Below the pieces are notes generated by a model that was given only the letters and a program-made list of their open reading frames with translations, was not told the DNA's origin and searched no databases. A stretch of 64,000 nt of DNA from an uncultured Opitutaceae bacterium. GTDB lineage: Bacteria > Verrucomicrobiota > Verrucomicrobiia > Opitutales > Opitutaceae. The DNA lies in the NCBI GenBank assembly GCA_937889545.1, contig CALAOT010000117.1:62001-126000 (forward strand), in the 5' to 3' direction. The translations under genes were made by a program, and so were the position numbers. Positions 46,105 through 55,468 of this stretch are shown here, piece after piece; the stretch's first letter is position 1, and each line of letters opens with the position of its first letter.

Positions 46105-48216
46105 TCAGTTTGCTTTACGCTGTGGCCGATAAAGATACAGTTTTACGACTGATAGCGGTAACTCTCGATACCCGAAAGAAAGCGCGGTTGCTTCGTACTC
46201 GGGACCGCCTGCGTATTCGAGTGCAACCTCGTTGGACAGCCAGTGCTTCGATAGGAAAGCGGCCATAGACTGAGAGCTGATTAATATCTTCGCTTGTGGT
46301 ACAACTAGCAAGGCTGAGACACCGTCATTTGGCACAACACTGATGGAGTGCACGAGCAATTCAACGCATGCGGGAGGTTGCAACGCGGGATCAATCAGGC
46401 GAGCAGCACCGTAGATATTCGACTCGCCATTTACCAACAGTACAAATCCGGGACCTGGAGGACATAATATCCGTTCAACATGGTTATTCTCACGGTACCT
46501 CTGGTTCCCGCTGATTTTCCCAATTGGCGCCATATTTAGGTCGTCAGCTTGTATCGCTAGGGTATTCCAAAGGCGATTAAAACTAGGTCCATTCGAAGGA
46601 ACGAGAACCAAGGCCCCGACTGCCACCAGCCCGGCGCCGAAGAAAAGCGACTGAAGGTTGGGCGAGGGATGCCCGGAATCAGCCCTTCTCTTTAGCCGAA
46701 TTTTCCACGCATGGGCTGCAGTGGCTGATAAATAGGTCAGCGATAGACCCGGGGGAATAGCGAACAATAACCGATGGAAAACGAAGATTTCTTGTCCGTT
46801 CTTGGCAAGGGCTTCGCAAAAAGGGATCGCCACACAAGGAAGGCCAAGGGCAATTAGCGGGCCAATTGTGAGCCAGCCGATTACGTTGTTTCTTCGAAGC
46901 AGAGCGAGACCCGCTGCGAGATTGATAATTCCGAAGAGTCCGAGGATCTGCATTGCGCGATCGGCGGCAGGCGATGGCCATGCAAATAAATTGAACCCAT
47001 ACCAGACATTCAACCAACCAATCGGTCGATACTCCGAACCGATCAATGGGTGTCTCGGCCACCAAAGAATGGTGGCGGCACTTACCGCTATAGCTCCAAC
47101 AGTCAGGAATAGAATCATCGAGCGTCTCCATTCGATCAGCCGCCATACCACGACTGAGGCGATGCTCAACCCGACGATACCGAGACCCTGGACGTGATTA
47201 AACGCGATCAGGACAAGGAGCGCCGAGCATTGAGGAAGGAGCATCAATGCAGAGCGCATCTTACCCAACGATCGCTCTCGACAATCTGAGCTTCCTGGCG
47301 CTTCACAAAGCATGGCTTTTGAACCGACGCCTATCGTCATTTTTGCAGCTAAAATGGCTACACGAGTCAGCGCCACCGCGCCGATCTGCGCCAATATCGT
47401 GCTCGCTAATCCGTAGTATCGGTAGAATGAAAAGCAGGCATTTCCAAACATAAGGACGTTGACGACGACAGACAGAAACGCCAAGCGATTGCCAAAACCG
47501 ACAGCTTTGGCCAAGAGATAATACTGCCAGGCAAGCAGCAGACAGACGCCAGTGTAATAAAGATTTAGCCAGAAGAGCTGCCTACCCGAGGAAATCCCAC
47601 CCACAAAGCTATAGGCAAAGAAATACAGCGACTTATAACCGGCCGAATGACCGCCAACGAGATCGTGTGTGGCCCATTCGGTAATCCTGCGAAAATGCTC
47701 CCAAGAGTCCGACGGCCACTCGAGATAGACGCCGGGAATGAAGAACACAAACGCGAGGAGGAGCCAAGGCGAAATAGCAGCCGCCGCAGAGTGAAGAGTG
47801 GGATGGAAAGGTGCTGATTGCGAGCGTCGGACCGTGGAATCCGCCGTTGATGGTAAAGAGCCGAGAGCAAGCTGCTCGGAGGCTTCCGGCGAAAACTGAT
47901 CGTCCAGTGTCTTCTGCTTAGAGTATTTCCACCACCCATGAAACGTTATCGCGGCCAACACTGCGTGGATCGTGTGAAGGGTCCAATAAACATGCAGGAG
48001 GGGAATCGGCGTAATGGAAGGAAGGAGGGACGAGAAGCAATGGGCCCCTTTAATTGGCCCGCACGCAATGGCGACTTTATACGCGGCGTTCGCCGGCCAT
48101 TGTCGCCAATAATATATCAAATAGGTGACGAGGTATGGGATGAAGAATGCCCAGCCGGACCGGATGTAGGCGGTGAGTTGACGGTCGAAAAAAGAAGCGG
48201 ATCGGTCAGTGGGCAC
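46105..48216 (-). CDS. Large polytopic membrane protein, GT-C-like
   Basis: A 703-residue protein with about 13 hydrophobic segments. It opens with a helix containing GWAFFIPYLVTYLIYYWRQW. After the third helix comes a loop with YLEWPSDSWEHFRRI, an Asp/Glu-rich first loop like that of GT-C enzymes. Its C-terminal 150 residues are soluble. The GTG at 48216 is the only plausible start in this frame, as an in-frame TGA lies 30 bp upstream. It is unlike the three-member paralogue family elsewhere in the window. Its place next to wzz suggests a role in the same polysaccharide; function not assigned. Confidence 0.7.
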   Translation of the reverse strand: MPTDRSASFFDRQLTAYIRSGWAFFIPYLVTYLIYYWRQWPANAAYKVAIACGPIKGAHCFSSLLPSITPIPLLHVYWTLHTIHAVLAAITFHGWWKYSKQKTLDDQFSPEASEQLALGSLPSTADSTVRRSQSAPFHPTLHSAAAAISPWLLLAFVFFIPGVYLEWPSDSWEHFRRITEWATHDLVGGHSAGYKSLYFFAYSFVGGISSGRQLFWLNLYYTGVCLLLAWQYYLLAKAVGFGNRLAFLSVVVNVLMFGNACFSFYRYYGLASTILAQIGAVALTRVAILAAKMTIGVGSKAMLCEAPGSSDCRERSLGKMRSALMLLPQCSALLVLIAFNHVQGLGIVGLSIASVVVWRLIEWRRSMILFLTVGAIAVSAATILWWPRHPLIGSEYRPIGWLNVWYGFNLFAWPSPAADRAMQILGLFGIINLAAGLALLRRNNVIGWLTIGPLIALGLPCVAIPFCEALAKNGQEIFVFHRLLFAIPPGLSLTYLSATAAHAWKIRLKRRADSGHPSPNLQSLFFGAGLVAVGALVLVPSNGPSFNRLWNTLAIQADDLNMAPIGKISGNQRYRENNHVERILCPPGPGFVLLVNGESNIYGAARLIDPALQPPACVELLVHSISVVPNDGVSALLVVPQAKILISSQSMAAFLSKHWLSNEVALEYAGGPEYEATALSFGYRELPLSVVKLYLYRPQRKAN

Positions 48217-48371
48217 GAGAGACGATATGCGAAGGTCGATGAGTCATATTAAGTCTTTCTCGATGTGCTAGTTGCGTCTATACCTATATAGCAGCAGGGT
48301 TTCGGTTGTTTAAAGCTTCTGAGTTATGTAGCCGCAAGCGAAACTAGGAGAAAAAGCACCGAGAAGCAGGC

Positions 48372-49283
48372 TCAATGCTCCGTTTCTATCTTAAAGCCCT
48401 TGGCTGTCATGGTAACTGTGACATTGCCGCGAAGACCGGCCACATACGCCGGAGCACCCACATTATAAAAGTAATTGCGCGTTCGCATGCAACGTGCAGA
48501 TAGCCAAAGAGCCTTTGACACAGGCACGAGCACCGCGCTGGCGTGAACCTCCCTGTAGAAGACGTCTGGAACGGTACCTTCCGCGCCATGATGCGGTGCC
48601 TTTAACAGATTAGCCTGCAAATCCATGCCGCTCTTAACCAAATAGGCTCCCAATTTTTGATTCAAATCGCCTGTGAATAGCGCGCGTATGGGTCCATGGG
48701 ACAAGCGTAACACGATAGAAGTGTCGTTGACGTCAGTCACCCCAAATGGAGTGTGTACGCCATCATAGGCGCATAACACGTCAAGGCTAACGATGACCCC
48801 ATCCGAAGTCTTGTATTGATAAATCCTATCCCCAGCTTTGGGGGTCGTGTACGGAATTTTTCGTGAACGCAATTCTGCAAGCACTGATTGCACGTCGCTC
48901 CAATCGCAACCCCATGGAATTTCAGCATCAGCGCAGCGTTTATCGGGAACGTTCAAAATCACTTTCTTGACGACGATTCCTGCTTTAATGATTGGAATTA
49001 GCTGGGCGTAGTGGTCTTTGTGAAAATGGCTTATGACCACCAAGGAGATCCGATGAACTCCCAGCTTTTTCAACAGCGTCACGGCCAAATTGGGTGCGTC
49101 CCAGGCTTCGCCTGCATCGATCAAAATGTTGGAACCATCAGGCAACTGCAATAGGTGGCAGTCTGCCTGTGCCTGAGCCGGTGTGACATTCAGCATGATC
49201 CATTTAGTGGAGCTTTGGCTCGCTAGCAAATCGACTGCGGTGACGATAGATAGACTGACTGCTACCAGAAAACGAAGGCACAT
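48372..49283 (-). CDS. Secreted metallo-beta-lactamase-fold protein (ComEC C-terminal-like)
   Basis: A 303-residue protein with a signal peptide (MCLRFLVAVSLSIVTAVDLLASQ). The MBL-fold core has HLLQLPDGSNILIDAGEA, the metal site motif HFHKDH (HxHxDH) and a later ALFTGDLN and KAPHHGAEGT. This is the pattern of ComEC/Rec2 C-terminal domains and stand-alone relatives, without the competence membrane domain. Substrates of such proteins may be nucleotides, phosphodiesters or unknown; a link to the polysaccharide is only by position. ATG at 49283 is preferred over an upstream TTG because it begins the signal peptide. Confidence 0.85.
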   Translation of the reverse strand: MCLRFLVAVSLSIVTAVDLLASQSSTKWIMLNVTPAQAQADCHLLQLPDGSNILIDAGEAWDAPNLAVTLLKKLGVHRISLVVISHFHKDHYAQLIPIIKAGIVVKKVILNVPDKRCADAEIPWGCDWSDVQSVLAELRSRKIPYTTPKAGDRIYQYKTSDGVIVSLDVLCAYDGVHTPFGVTDVNDTSIVLRLSHGPIRALFTGDLNQKLGAYLVKSGMDLQANLLKAPHHGAEGTVPDVFYREVHASAVLVPVSKALWLSARCMRTRNYFYNVGAPAYVAGLRGNVTVTMTAKGFKIETEH

Positions 49284-49317
49284 ATTAGGATTAGCGGAGA
49301 GTGAGGGAAACACGGGA

Positions 49318-49422
49318 GTCAAAAACAGTTTTTGTCAGGCATACTTCATTACCGCAATCCCCTTCCAAAATCCTTTATCCCTTTCCCCCGGCAACGTAGA
49401 TTTCCAGCAGGCTTAGTCCCAT
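49318..49422. repeat. Direct repeat copy 2 (relict 3' end of wzz plus flank)
   Basis: Second copy of the 43227-43329 sequence, in the same orientation, about 6.1 kb away. It lies immediately upstream of the MBL-fold gene. The two copies bracket the whole minus-strand block of wzz and its three neighbours. Confidence 0.8.
49375..49422 (-). pseudogene. Relict C-terminus of a second wzz
   Basis: Read on the minus strand this gives MGLSLLEIYVAGGKG and a stop. The intact Wzz ends MGLSFLGIYGGGRKG and a stop: 11 of 15 residues are identical and the register of the stop is the same. No wzz-like sequence precedes it, so only the end of the gene remains. Confidence 0.78.
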
Positions 49423-49519
49423 GGACGGAATCAAGCTCAATTTTAAACGACGGTCGCTCCGGCCTTTTATGTTCATTTGCTCTTGAACTTGTTGGAGGTC
49501 CCTGTTCCTGTCATCCGCG

Positions 49520-50053
49520 GTGAGTACCGCGAGCAATGCCGTCCAGGCAATAGTCCAACGCTCCCCGGGCGCCGACGAATTCTCCCGCGCGTGCGTGGGA
49601 TTTTTCAGCGAGGCGGTGCAGCTGTTCGGGCTCGTTCCGCCTTCCGTCGGGCAAATCTATGGGCTACTTTATGCCTCTCCGGAGCCGCTCAGTTTTTCTG
49701 ACATTTTTGAGCAGCTCGACATCAGCAAAGGCTCCGCCAGCCAAGGACTCAACCTCCTCCGTTCGGTCGGCGCCGTGTACACGGTGGCCCCGGTCGATGC
49801 GAACGGCCGCCGCGAATATTTTTCCCCCGAACTCAGCCTGCGGAAGCTCTTGCGCGGGGTGTTGGACGAACGGGTGAGTCCGCTGGCCGGAAAATCGGCT
49901 GGGCGGTTGGCGCACCTTCGTGAATTAGCGGACGGGGCGCGAGGTAGGGAACGGAAATTTCGATTGAGCCGGGCGCAACAGCTCGAAATCTGGCGCAGGC
50001 GGCTCAAGACCGTCGTGCCGGTGCTGGGCACGCTCCTCGGATCCAGGGCGTAG
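49520..50053 (+). CDS. GbsR/MarR-like transcriptional regulator
   Basis: A 177-residue protein with a winged-helix core (residues about 30-90): FFSEAVQLFGLVPPSVGQIYGLLYAS, then the helix-turn-helix SFSDIFEQLDISKGSASQGLNLLRSVGAVY and a wing with REYFSP. This is the GbsR-type MarR subgroup. The C-terminal half is helical and may dimerise. It starts at a GTG and is transcribed towards the Wzx/Wzy module, so control of those genes is plausible. No operator could be identified. Confidence 0.85.
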   Translation: MSTASNAVQAIVQRSPGADEFSRACVGFFSEAVQLFGLVPPSVGQIYGLLYASPEPLSFSDIFEQLDISKGSASQGLNLLRSVGAVYTVAPVDANGRREYFSPELSLRKLLRGVLDERVSPLAGKSAGRLAHLRELADGARGRERKFRLSRAQQLEIWRRRLKTVVPVLGTLLGSRA

Positions 50054-50310
50054 AGGGAAATGTCACGCCGGATGCGCGGCGAGAAAAGCTTAGGCAACCA
50101 CCTCCGGTCGCTCTTTCCTCACAGAAGCGACGGAGCGAAGCCATAGGCAAAAAGAACCGTCTTAGTCGATATGGTATGATTGAGAGATCGTCTCGACCGA
50201 GCGTGCAATTGAGGAATCTGCAGTTTTGGAATTTACTAAAAAGAATGCAGGGACGCTTGTCGAGATGCCTGAGATCTAAACCGAATCGCGTGCTTTGAGC
50301 AGATACGGTT

Positions 50311-51837
50311 TTGTTCGAGAAAAATGCCTCTAATTGCGTTTCGGTGAGTCGCCGGAAATCATTCGCTTCCATGTTAGCAGGCAGCGCCATTAATTCGGCG
50401 CTGGCTGCCATCACCGCATTGGTGATTACGCCTATGGCGATAGGCGTAATCGGTCCGAGCATTTATGGAGCCTGGCTCGCGTCAGGCGACCTTATGATTT
50501 GGTTACAATCTTCGGATCTTGGCCTGTGCAACCTCATGATTCAACGAATTGGGGCTGCCCACGGGAAAGATGATGCAAACGCAGTCGCGCGCAATTTCGG
50601 AACAGGCATGGTGCTAATTTTCGGTATCTCATTGCTTGTTGGCGTCGTCGGTGTTGCCCTGTCCTTTGCGTTGCCATGTATACTAAGAATTGAGGGAGGA
50701 TCGGCGCATGTCGTCGCAAGTTGTTTTCGGTGGGGCAGCCTCGCCTGTGCTCTTATGCTGCTGCACTTTGGGTTTCTTGGCTATTTCCGTGCAGTCCAAC
50801 GAACGATTGCAATCAATCTGCTCTCGCTAATCGGAACATTGCTGAATTTGGTGGTCGTAGTCGCTTTGCTCCGCAATGGATGGGGTCTTAACGCCCTAGC
50901 GGCCGGTATGGTGGTTCGTTCTATGTGGATGCTCTCAAGCAGCGCCATATTGTTTATTGTCGCGGAGTGGAAACATTTCTCAAGGCGGACTCTTTACGAC
51001 ACAGCGACCCGCCGCGATATGATCAATGCTGTTCCGGCGACGGCCCTTGGCGTGCTCGCATTCGCAGTCATGAATTCATCCGATTCATTGGTAGTAAGCC
51101 TAATTCTGGGAAACGCTACCGTCCCCGCCTACACTTTTACAAAGAAAGCTGCAGATGTCTTAAGATCAATGTTAGACATGGTGGCTTATGCAGCCTATCC
51201 TGGTTTTGCCCATCTCGTGGGATCTGAGCAACGCGCAAAGGCGCCCGCAGTCTACCGAAACATAATGGCGTTTTTTGTCCTTATCTCAGTATGCGCTGCA
51301 GTAGGGTACATGACGACGAACCATGTTTTTGTAAACTTATGGGTTGGTAATACGTTTTACCTTGGGGGAACACTCACAACCCTTTTTGCTCTGCAAATGA
51401 TAATCTCTAGTGCCTCGCTTTTAGTGAATTATCTTTATCGAAGTATAGATCGTGTCGTACACGGCTCCCTTGTCTTTTCGCTAGAGGCACTGGCAAAACT
51501 TTCCGCCGTGTGCGTTGGATGTTATCTGCTGGGCGTTGTTGGAATTCCAGTGGGATCGATAATGATTTCGCTTGTCTTTATAGTCGCTAATTATCGCCTA
51601 ACGTTTACTGCGATGGGCGAGGCCATTCGGAAGGAATCATTCTCGAAGTCAATATGGATTGTGCCTGTAATCTGTTTAACACTCGGCGCGACGTATGAGT
51701 ATACGACTAGAGACGTCGGCTCATTGTATCAAGGAGCAGGAGGTGTGCTGATGGCTGTGTTCGCGGCGATTACAATGTTGTTGTTTATGCGAGAGGCTCG
51801 GGTATTGAAACAGTATGTAAATTATAAGCTTTGGTAA
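50311..51837 (+). CDS. wzx: Wzx-type polysaccharide flippase
   Basis: About 508 residues with 12-14 hydrophobic segments, starting with KSFASMLAGSAINSALAAI and MAIGVIGPSIYGAWL, typical of the oligosaccharide flippase (MVF/MOP) family. It moves undecaprenyl-diphosphate-linked repeat units across the inner membrane. The start is a TTG at 50311 or, equally possible, a GTG at 50341 or the ATG at 50371. It is the first gene of the low-GC plus-strand module; the polymerase candidate follows with about 20 bp between the stop and its ATG. Confidence 0.88.
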   Translation: MFEKNASNCVSVSRRKSFASMLAGSAINSALAAITALVITPMAIGVIGPSIYGAWLASGDLMIWLQSSDLGLCNLMIQRIGAAHGKDDANAVARNFGTGMVLIFGISLLVGVVGVALSFALPCILRIEGGSAHVVASCFRWGSLACALMLLHFGFLGYFRAVQRTIAINLLSLIGTLLNLVVVVALLRNGWGLNALAAGMVVRSMWMLSSSAILFIVAEWKHFSRRTLYDTATRRDMINAVPATALGVLAFAVMNSSDSLVVSLILGNATVPAYTFTKKAADVLRSMLDMVAYAAYPGFAHLVGSEQRAKAPAVYRNIMAFFVLISVCAAVGYMTTNHVFVNLWVGNTFYLGGTLTTLFALQMIISSASLLVNYLYRSIDRVVHGSLVFSLEALAKLSAVCVGCYLLGVVGIPVGSIMISLVFIVANYRLTFTAMGEAIRKESFSKSIWIVPVICLTLGATYEYTTRDVGSLYQGAGGVLMAVFAAITMLLFMREARVLKQYVNYKLW

Positions 51838-51860
51838 ATATTGGCGATAATTTCGACGTT

Positions 51861-53219
51861 ATGGGCTCAAAAGTGAAGACGACTAGCGGGCGGGATAAAC
51901 AGCCCGAGAATCGGACAGATAGGGCATCGGCATCATTCTTGTTTATAGGTCCAATGTTTGCCGTGCAAGCATACCTGACAGCTGTATTGATCGCATTCAT
52001 TTGGGGTCCATGGCCATGGCCGGTAGTAAACGCGTATAAATTGTATGGGTTCTTGATTTTGGCGCAAGGCATGCTCTTATTTGGATATCTTTCTTCAGGG
52101 AGGAAACGACCATGCCATGACTGTTGGCGGTTGAGCTGGAAGCACTTGCTCTATATCTCTCTCGTCCTTAATGGATTGTGGCTCTACAACAATTTGGTAG
52201 AAAGGACTGGTCACGAGTATTCTAGCTATACGGAAATCGTGGCCTCCGTACGTTCCGGGTTCGTTGAGCCAGGCGTTGTCTATAAAGCGAGTCACGAAGC
52301 GATGAGAGAACGCGGTGGGGCATCACTAGGATATCTGCTTACCTTGGCCGTCAGTCCACTGCTTTCTTTTATGTTCCCGCTTACGGTCCTTTACTGGAAT
52401 CTGCTGGGATTTGGCGCAAAGTGTCTGGTGGCAGTTCTTATGCTATTGGATGCTTTAACTTGGGTCGCAAGCGGTGCAAATAAGGGATTAGCTGATATAG
52501 TTATCTTACTTCCATTCTTGCTGTTTGCTCGGACGGCGATGGTTAAACGCAAAGTTCCTTGGCGGAAGATACTCGTTGCCGTGGTTGCGTTCGCATGCCT
52601 TGGAATTGGATTCTTCGTATCTTTCGAAAGAGGACAGATTGGACGAGCTAATAATGTAGTCCACAATTTATACGACGACTCAGCCGGAATCGAGGCCGAC
52701 CAAAATAACGTTATGCTTAGACATCTAGCTCCAAACGAACGATACGGAGTCGCAGCACTGCTTATTTATATCACTCAGGGATATTATGGATTGTCTCTCT
52801 GCATGGAATTGCCGTATGTGCCGACATACGGGCTGGGGAACGCTTATTATACAGCGTCATGGGCAGGTAAGTTTCTGGCGCTTAGGGACGTGAGCAATAA
52901 TACATACCCGGGGCGCGCGAACGAAGCATTCGGATGGGATGATTTTGCCCGCTGGGACAGCATATATCCATGGTTGGCATCAGATCTGACGTTTCCAGGA
53001 ACTATTCTTGCAATGGCTTTGATTGGGCGCCTGTTTGCGTTAGCTTGGCGGGACATGGTGTGGGGAGGGCATCCAGTGGCTGCGATTGTGTGCTGCCATT
53101 TAATTATCTTGTGCATTTATATACCGGCAAATAATCAGGTCTTGGGTTTCCCAAGATCGGGTGCCAGCTTTATCGTTACATTGTTGTGGTGGCTAATGTC
53201 GCGAAGGAGATTAATATGA
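51861..53219 (+). CDS. wzy: O-antigen polymerase candidate (Wzy-type)
   Basis: About 452 residues with ten or more hydrophobic segments and a large central hydrophilic loop (NNVVHNLYDDSAGIEADQNN to GYYGLSLCMELPYVP region). This topology, with little sequence conservation and a position between Wzx and glycosyltransferases, fits Wzy. The residues GLGNAY and the loop arginines are in a plausible place. The ATG at 51861 is chosen; a TTG at 51831 overlaps the wzx stop. Assignment is by topology and context rather than by strict motif. Confidence 0.78.
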   Translation: MGSKVKTTSGRDKQPENRTDRASASFLFIGPMFAVQAYLTAVLIAFIWGPWPWPVVNAYKLYGFLILAQGMLLFGYLSSGRKRPCHDCWRLSWKHLLYISLVLNGLWLYNNLVERTGHEYSSYTEIVASVRSGFVEPGVVYKASHEAMRERGGASLGYLLTLAVSPLLSFMFPLTVLYWNLLGFGAKCLVAVLMLLDALTWVASGANKGLADIVILLPFLLFARTAMVKRKVPWRKILVAVVAFACLGIGFFVSFERGQIGRANNVVHNLYDDSAGIEADQNNVMLRHLAPNERYGVAALLIYITQGYYGLSLCMELPYVPTYGLGNAYYTASWAGKFLALRDVSNNTYPGRANEAFGWDDFARWDSIYPWLASDLTFPGTILAMALIGRLFALAWRDMVWGGHPVAAIVCCHLIILCIYIPANNQVLGFPRSGASFIVTLLWWLMSRRRLI

Positions 53220-53263
53220 AAGGCGTTACTTAAGTTTCGGCCATTATTTGGCGAGTCTTTAAT

Positions 53264-54451
53264 ATGCGAATCTTAATCGTTGCTTTTGCAGATATTGTTG
53301 CGTCCGCATTGGGGAAACGAATACACGAGCTTAGCAAGGGGTTGGTGAGAAATGGTTGTGATGTTTCGGTAGTGGCGCCGATGAATTTTCATGGACATGA
53401 GCACGAGGAGTCTATCGAAGGCGTTCGGGTGTTATGGGCGACATCGGCGATTCCATCTGATGTGCATAGCAACCTTAAGCGGATTCGCGCCAGGGTGAAA
53501 TTCTATAGGCTGCTGATTCGGTTACTCAACAGCGGTGTTGATGCGGTCGTTTTTTCGAATCCGAGCAGTGAGATGGTCCCTGCAATATATCTCGCAAGAC
53601 TGAAGAAGGCAATCACCATTGCTACATATGATGATGCTCGGAGACTGAATATGCCGGCAACATTTACCGATTATGTAACGTTTTCTGCAGGCTCTGTGGC
53701 CGATCGAATCATTCCGCGAATCGTGTCGGGGAACGCCGCAACGAGTACGATGCTGCGTAAGAGAATTCTCGAGATTGCGCCGGAGAAACGGGCCTTTATT
53801 TTTCCGCCAGTTGTTGACACAGAGCAATTTCAAGAATGCAGCGCTGGGCGAGCAGCATATCGACGGGAGTTCGGGGTGAAGGAAGAGATGCTTGTTGGCT
53901 ATCTAGGCACATTTTGGATAGTGGAAGGGGTAAAGGTGTTGCTGTCTGCTGCTAAGGAGCTTCGGAACAAACAATTAGGGTTTAAAATGGTAGTTTGTGG
54001 AGAGGCGCACGAGGGGCTTCCTTGTGACTGTGTAAGCGAATTAGTTGATGAGTTTGGACTACGTGATATAGTAAGACAGACAGGCTGGCTCGAGAAAAAG
54101 GATGTTATCAATGTGATGAGTGCCTGCGATGTGTTGGTAGTCCCTAAACTGTTAAATGAGGCGAATAAAGCGGGCATGCCGGCAAAGCTTGCGGAGTATA
54201 TGTCGATGGGGAAGGCGGTGGTTGTCAGTCGGATTGGGGACATCCCGCTGTATGCAAAGGATGGGCAAGATTGCTTGATGTGTGAACCTGGAAATGCATC
54301 AAATATTGCGTCGGCGCTGTATCGGCTGGGCTATGACGAACCATTAAGAAGAAGCCTCGGAGCTGCCGCCCGAATTAGTGCTCAAAAGCATTTCGATAGC
54401 AGGGGGGTGGCTTTGAGTTTTCTCACGGAGATGACGTATCTCACGCGTTAA
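53264..54451 (+). CDS. GT4 family glycosyltransferase
   Basis: A 395-residue GT-B enzyme: MRILIVAFADIVASALGKRIHEL at the start, VGYLGTFWIVEGVKVLL opening the donor domain, and a late E-rich nucleotide-sugar motif around KAGMPAKLAEYMSMGKAVV. ATG at 53264. Codons are AT-rich compared with the GT4 genes at 28-30 kb, so it came with this module. Sugar unknown. Confidence 0.87.
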   Translation: MRILIVAFADIVASALGKRIHELSKGLVRNGCDVSVVAPMNFHGHEHEESIEGVRVLWATSAIPSDVHSNLKRIRARVKFYRLLIRLLNSGVDAVVFSNPSSEMVPAIYLARLKKAITIATYDDARRLNMPATFTDYVTFSAGSVADRIIPRIVSGNAATSTMLRKRILEIAPEKRAFIFPPVVDTEQFQECSAGRAAYRREFGVKEEMLVGYLGTFWIVEGVKVLLSAAKELRNKQLGFKMVVCGEAHEGLPCDCVSELVDEFGLRDIVRQTGWLEKKDVINVMSACDVLVVPKLLNEANKAGMPAKLAEYMSMGKAVVVSRIGDIPLYAKDGQDCLMCEPGNASNIASALYRLGYDEPLRRSLGAAARISAQKHFDSRGVALSFLTEMTYLTR

Positions 54452-54454
54452 ACG

Positions 54455-55468
54455 ATGTGGCCTATGTGTGTCTCTTTAAGTGTTGTTGTTCCGACATATA
54501 ATCGGTCTGGTAGATTGCGGCAATGCCTTGCGAGCCTGCTCGCACAAAAGGTCGGATGCAAATGGGAGATTATCGTTATAGATGACTTTTCAGAAGACGA
54601 AACGGCCGTTGTGGCGGCGGAGTTCGCGGCTCGGTACCCGAACGTGCAATATATCCGAAACCTTGAAAACCTAGGAAGATGTAAGACCCGAAATAAAGGA
54701 ATCGAAATTGCCGCAGGGGAATTGATTGTGATGATCGACGATGACGTAACGGTCGACGCTGGGTGTCTGGAGGCACATCTTTCAATTCACCGGGATTTCG
54801 ATTTTGCAAGGGTAGCAGTCATGGGGAATGTGAGATATGCACCGGAGTGTATACGTGGCTCGAATTTCGGACGGTACTTACAATCGAGGTACTTGGGATT
54901 TCGAATCGGCAGGGTTAGGGATCGAGATGACTTGCCCGCCAAGCATTTTGGAACGTTGAACTGCTCATTTCGTAGAGAGGATGCAATTAAGGTAGGAATG
55001 TTGGACGAGAGGTTTCGCTATTATGGAGGTGAAGACGTCGATTTTGCGTTTCGGCTAAAGCGAAGGGGGGTGCGGATAGTCTTTTGTGAGAGGGCGAAAG
55101 GTGAGCATGTTGATATCGTTACGCTGAGTAGGTATAAGGAAAAAATCCTGCAAACGGCGCGTAATGCTTTAAAGATAATGGCGACAGAGGCACCTGAACT
55201 TGTAGAGTCTTCTGGCTATAGATATCTCGTTCCGTATAATAGATGTAGAGATTCCGTGACTATGCGTTTGTTGAAGTGTTTTGTGCCTTTCCTGATGAGC
55301 CGAAGGATTGTGAGATGTGCCGAGCGGTTTGTGGGATGGAGTGACTCGATGCCGATGCTATACTGGGCGTGGGTTTATCATTATCTGATTGCGGGATGGA
55401 CTATTGCTGGAATGGCTGAGCCCGCTTCTGATCGCGAAACGGTTCGTTATGGAAAGTCGGGGCAATAA
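54455..55468 (+). CDS. GT2 family glycosyltransferase
   Basis: A 337-residue GT-A enzyme: LSVVVPTYNRSGRLRQCL, IIVIDDFSEDET, LIVMIDDDVTVDAGC with the metal-binding DDD, and the GGEDVDFAFRLKRRG acceptor-side motif known from galactosyl- and GalNAc-transferases of this fold. A hydrophobic stretch near the C-terminus (LYWAWVYHYLIAGWTIAG) may attach it to the membrane. Three bases separate it from the GT4 stop. Confidence 0.87.
   Translation: MWPMCVSLSVVVPTYNRSGRLRQCLASLLAQKVGCKWEIIVIDDFSEDETAVVAAEFAARYPNVQYIRNLENLGRCKTRNKGIEIAAGELIVMIDDDVTVDAGCLEAHLSIHRDFDFARVAVMGNVRYAPECIRGSNFGRYLQSRYLGFRIGRVRDRDDLPAKHFGTLNCSFRREDAIKVGMLDERFRYYGGEDVDFAFRLKRRGVRIVFCERAKGEHVDIVTLSRYKEKILQTARNALKIMATEAPELVESSGYRYLVPYNRCRDSVTMRLLKCFVPFLMSRRIVRCAERFVGWSDSMPMLYWAWVYHYLIAGWTIAGMAEPASDRETVRYGKSGQ

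Noticed and set aside
48217-48371. TATATA box upstream of the 703-residue membrane protein as a promoter
   Set aside because: The region is AT-rich but lacks a matching -35 box at proper distance, so I do not list it.
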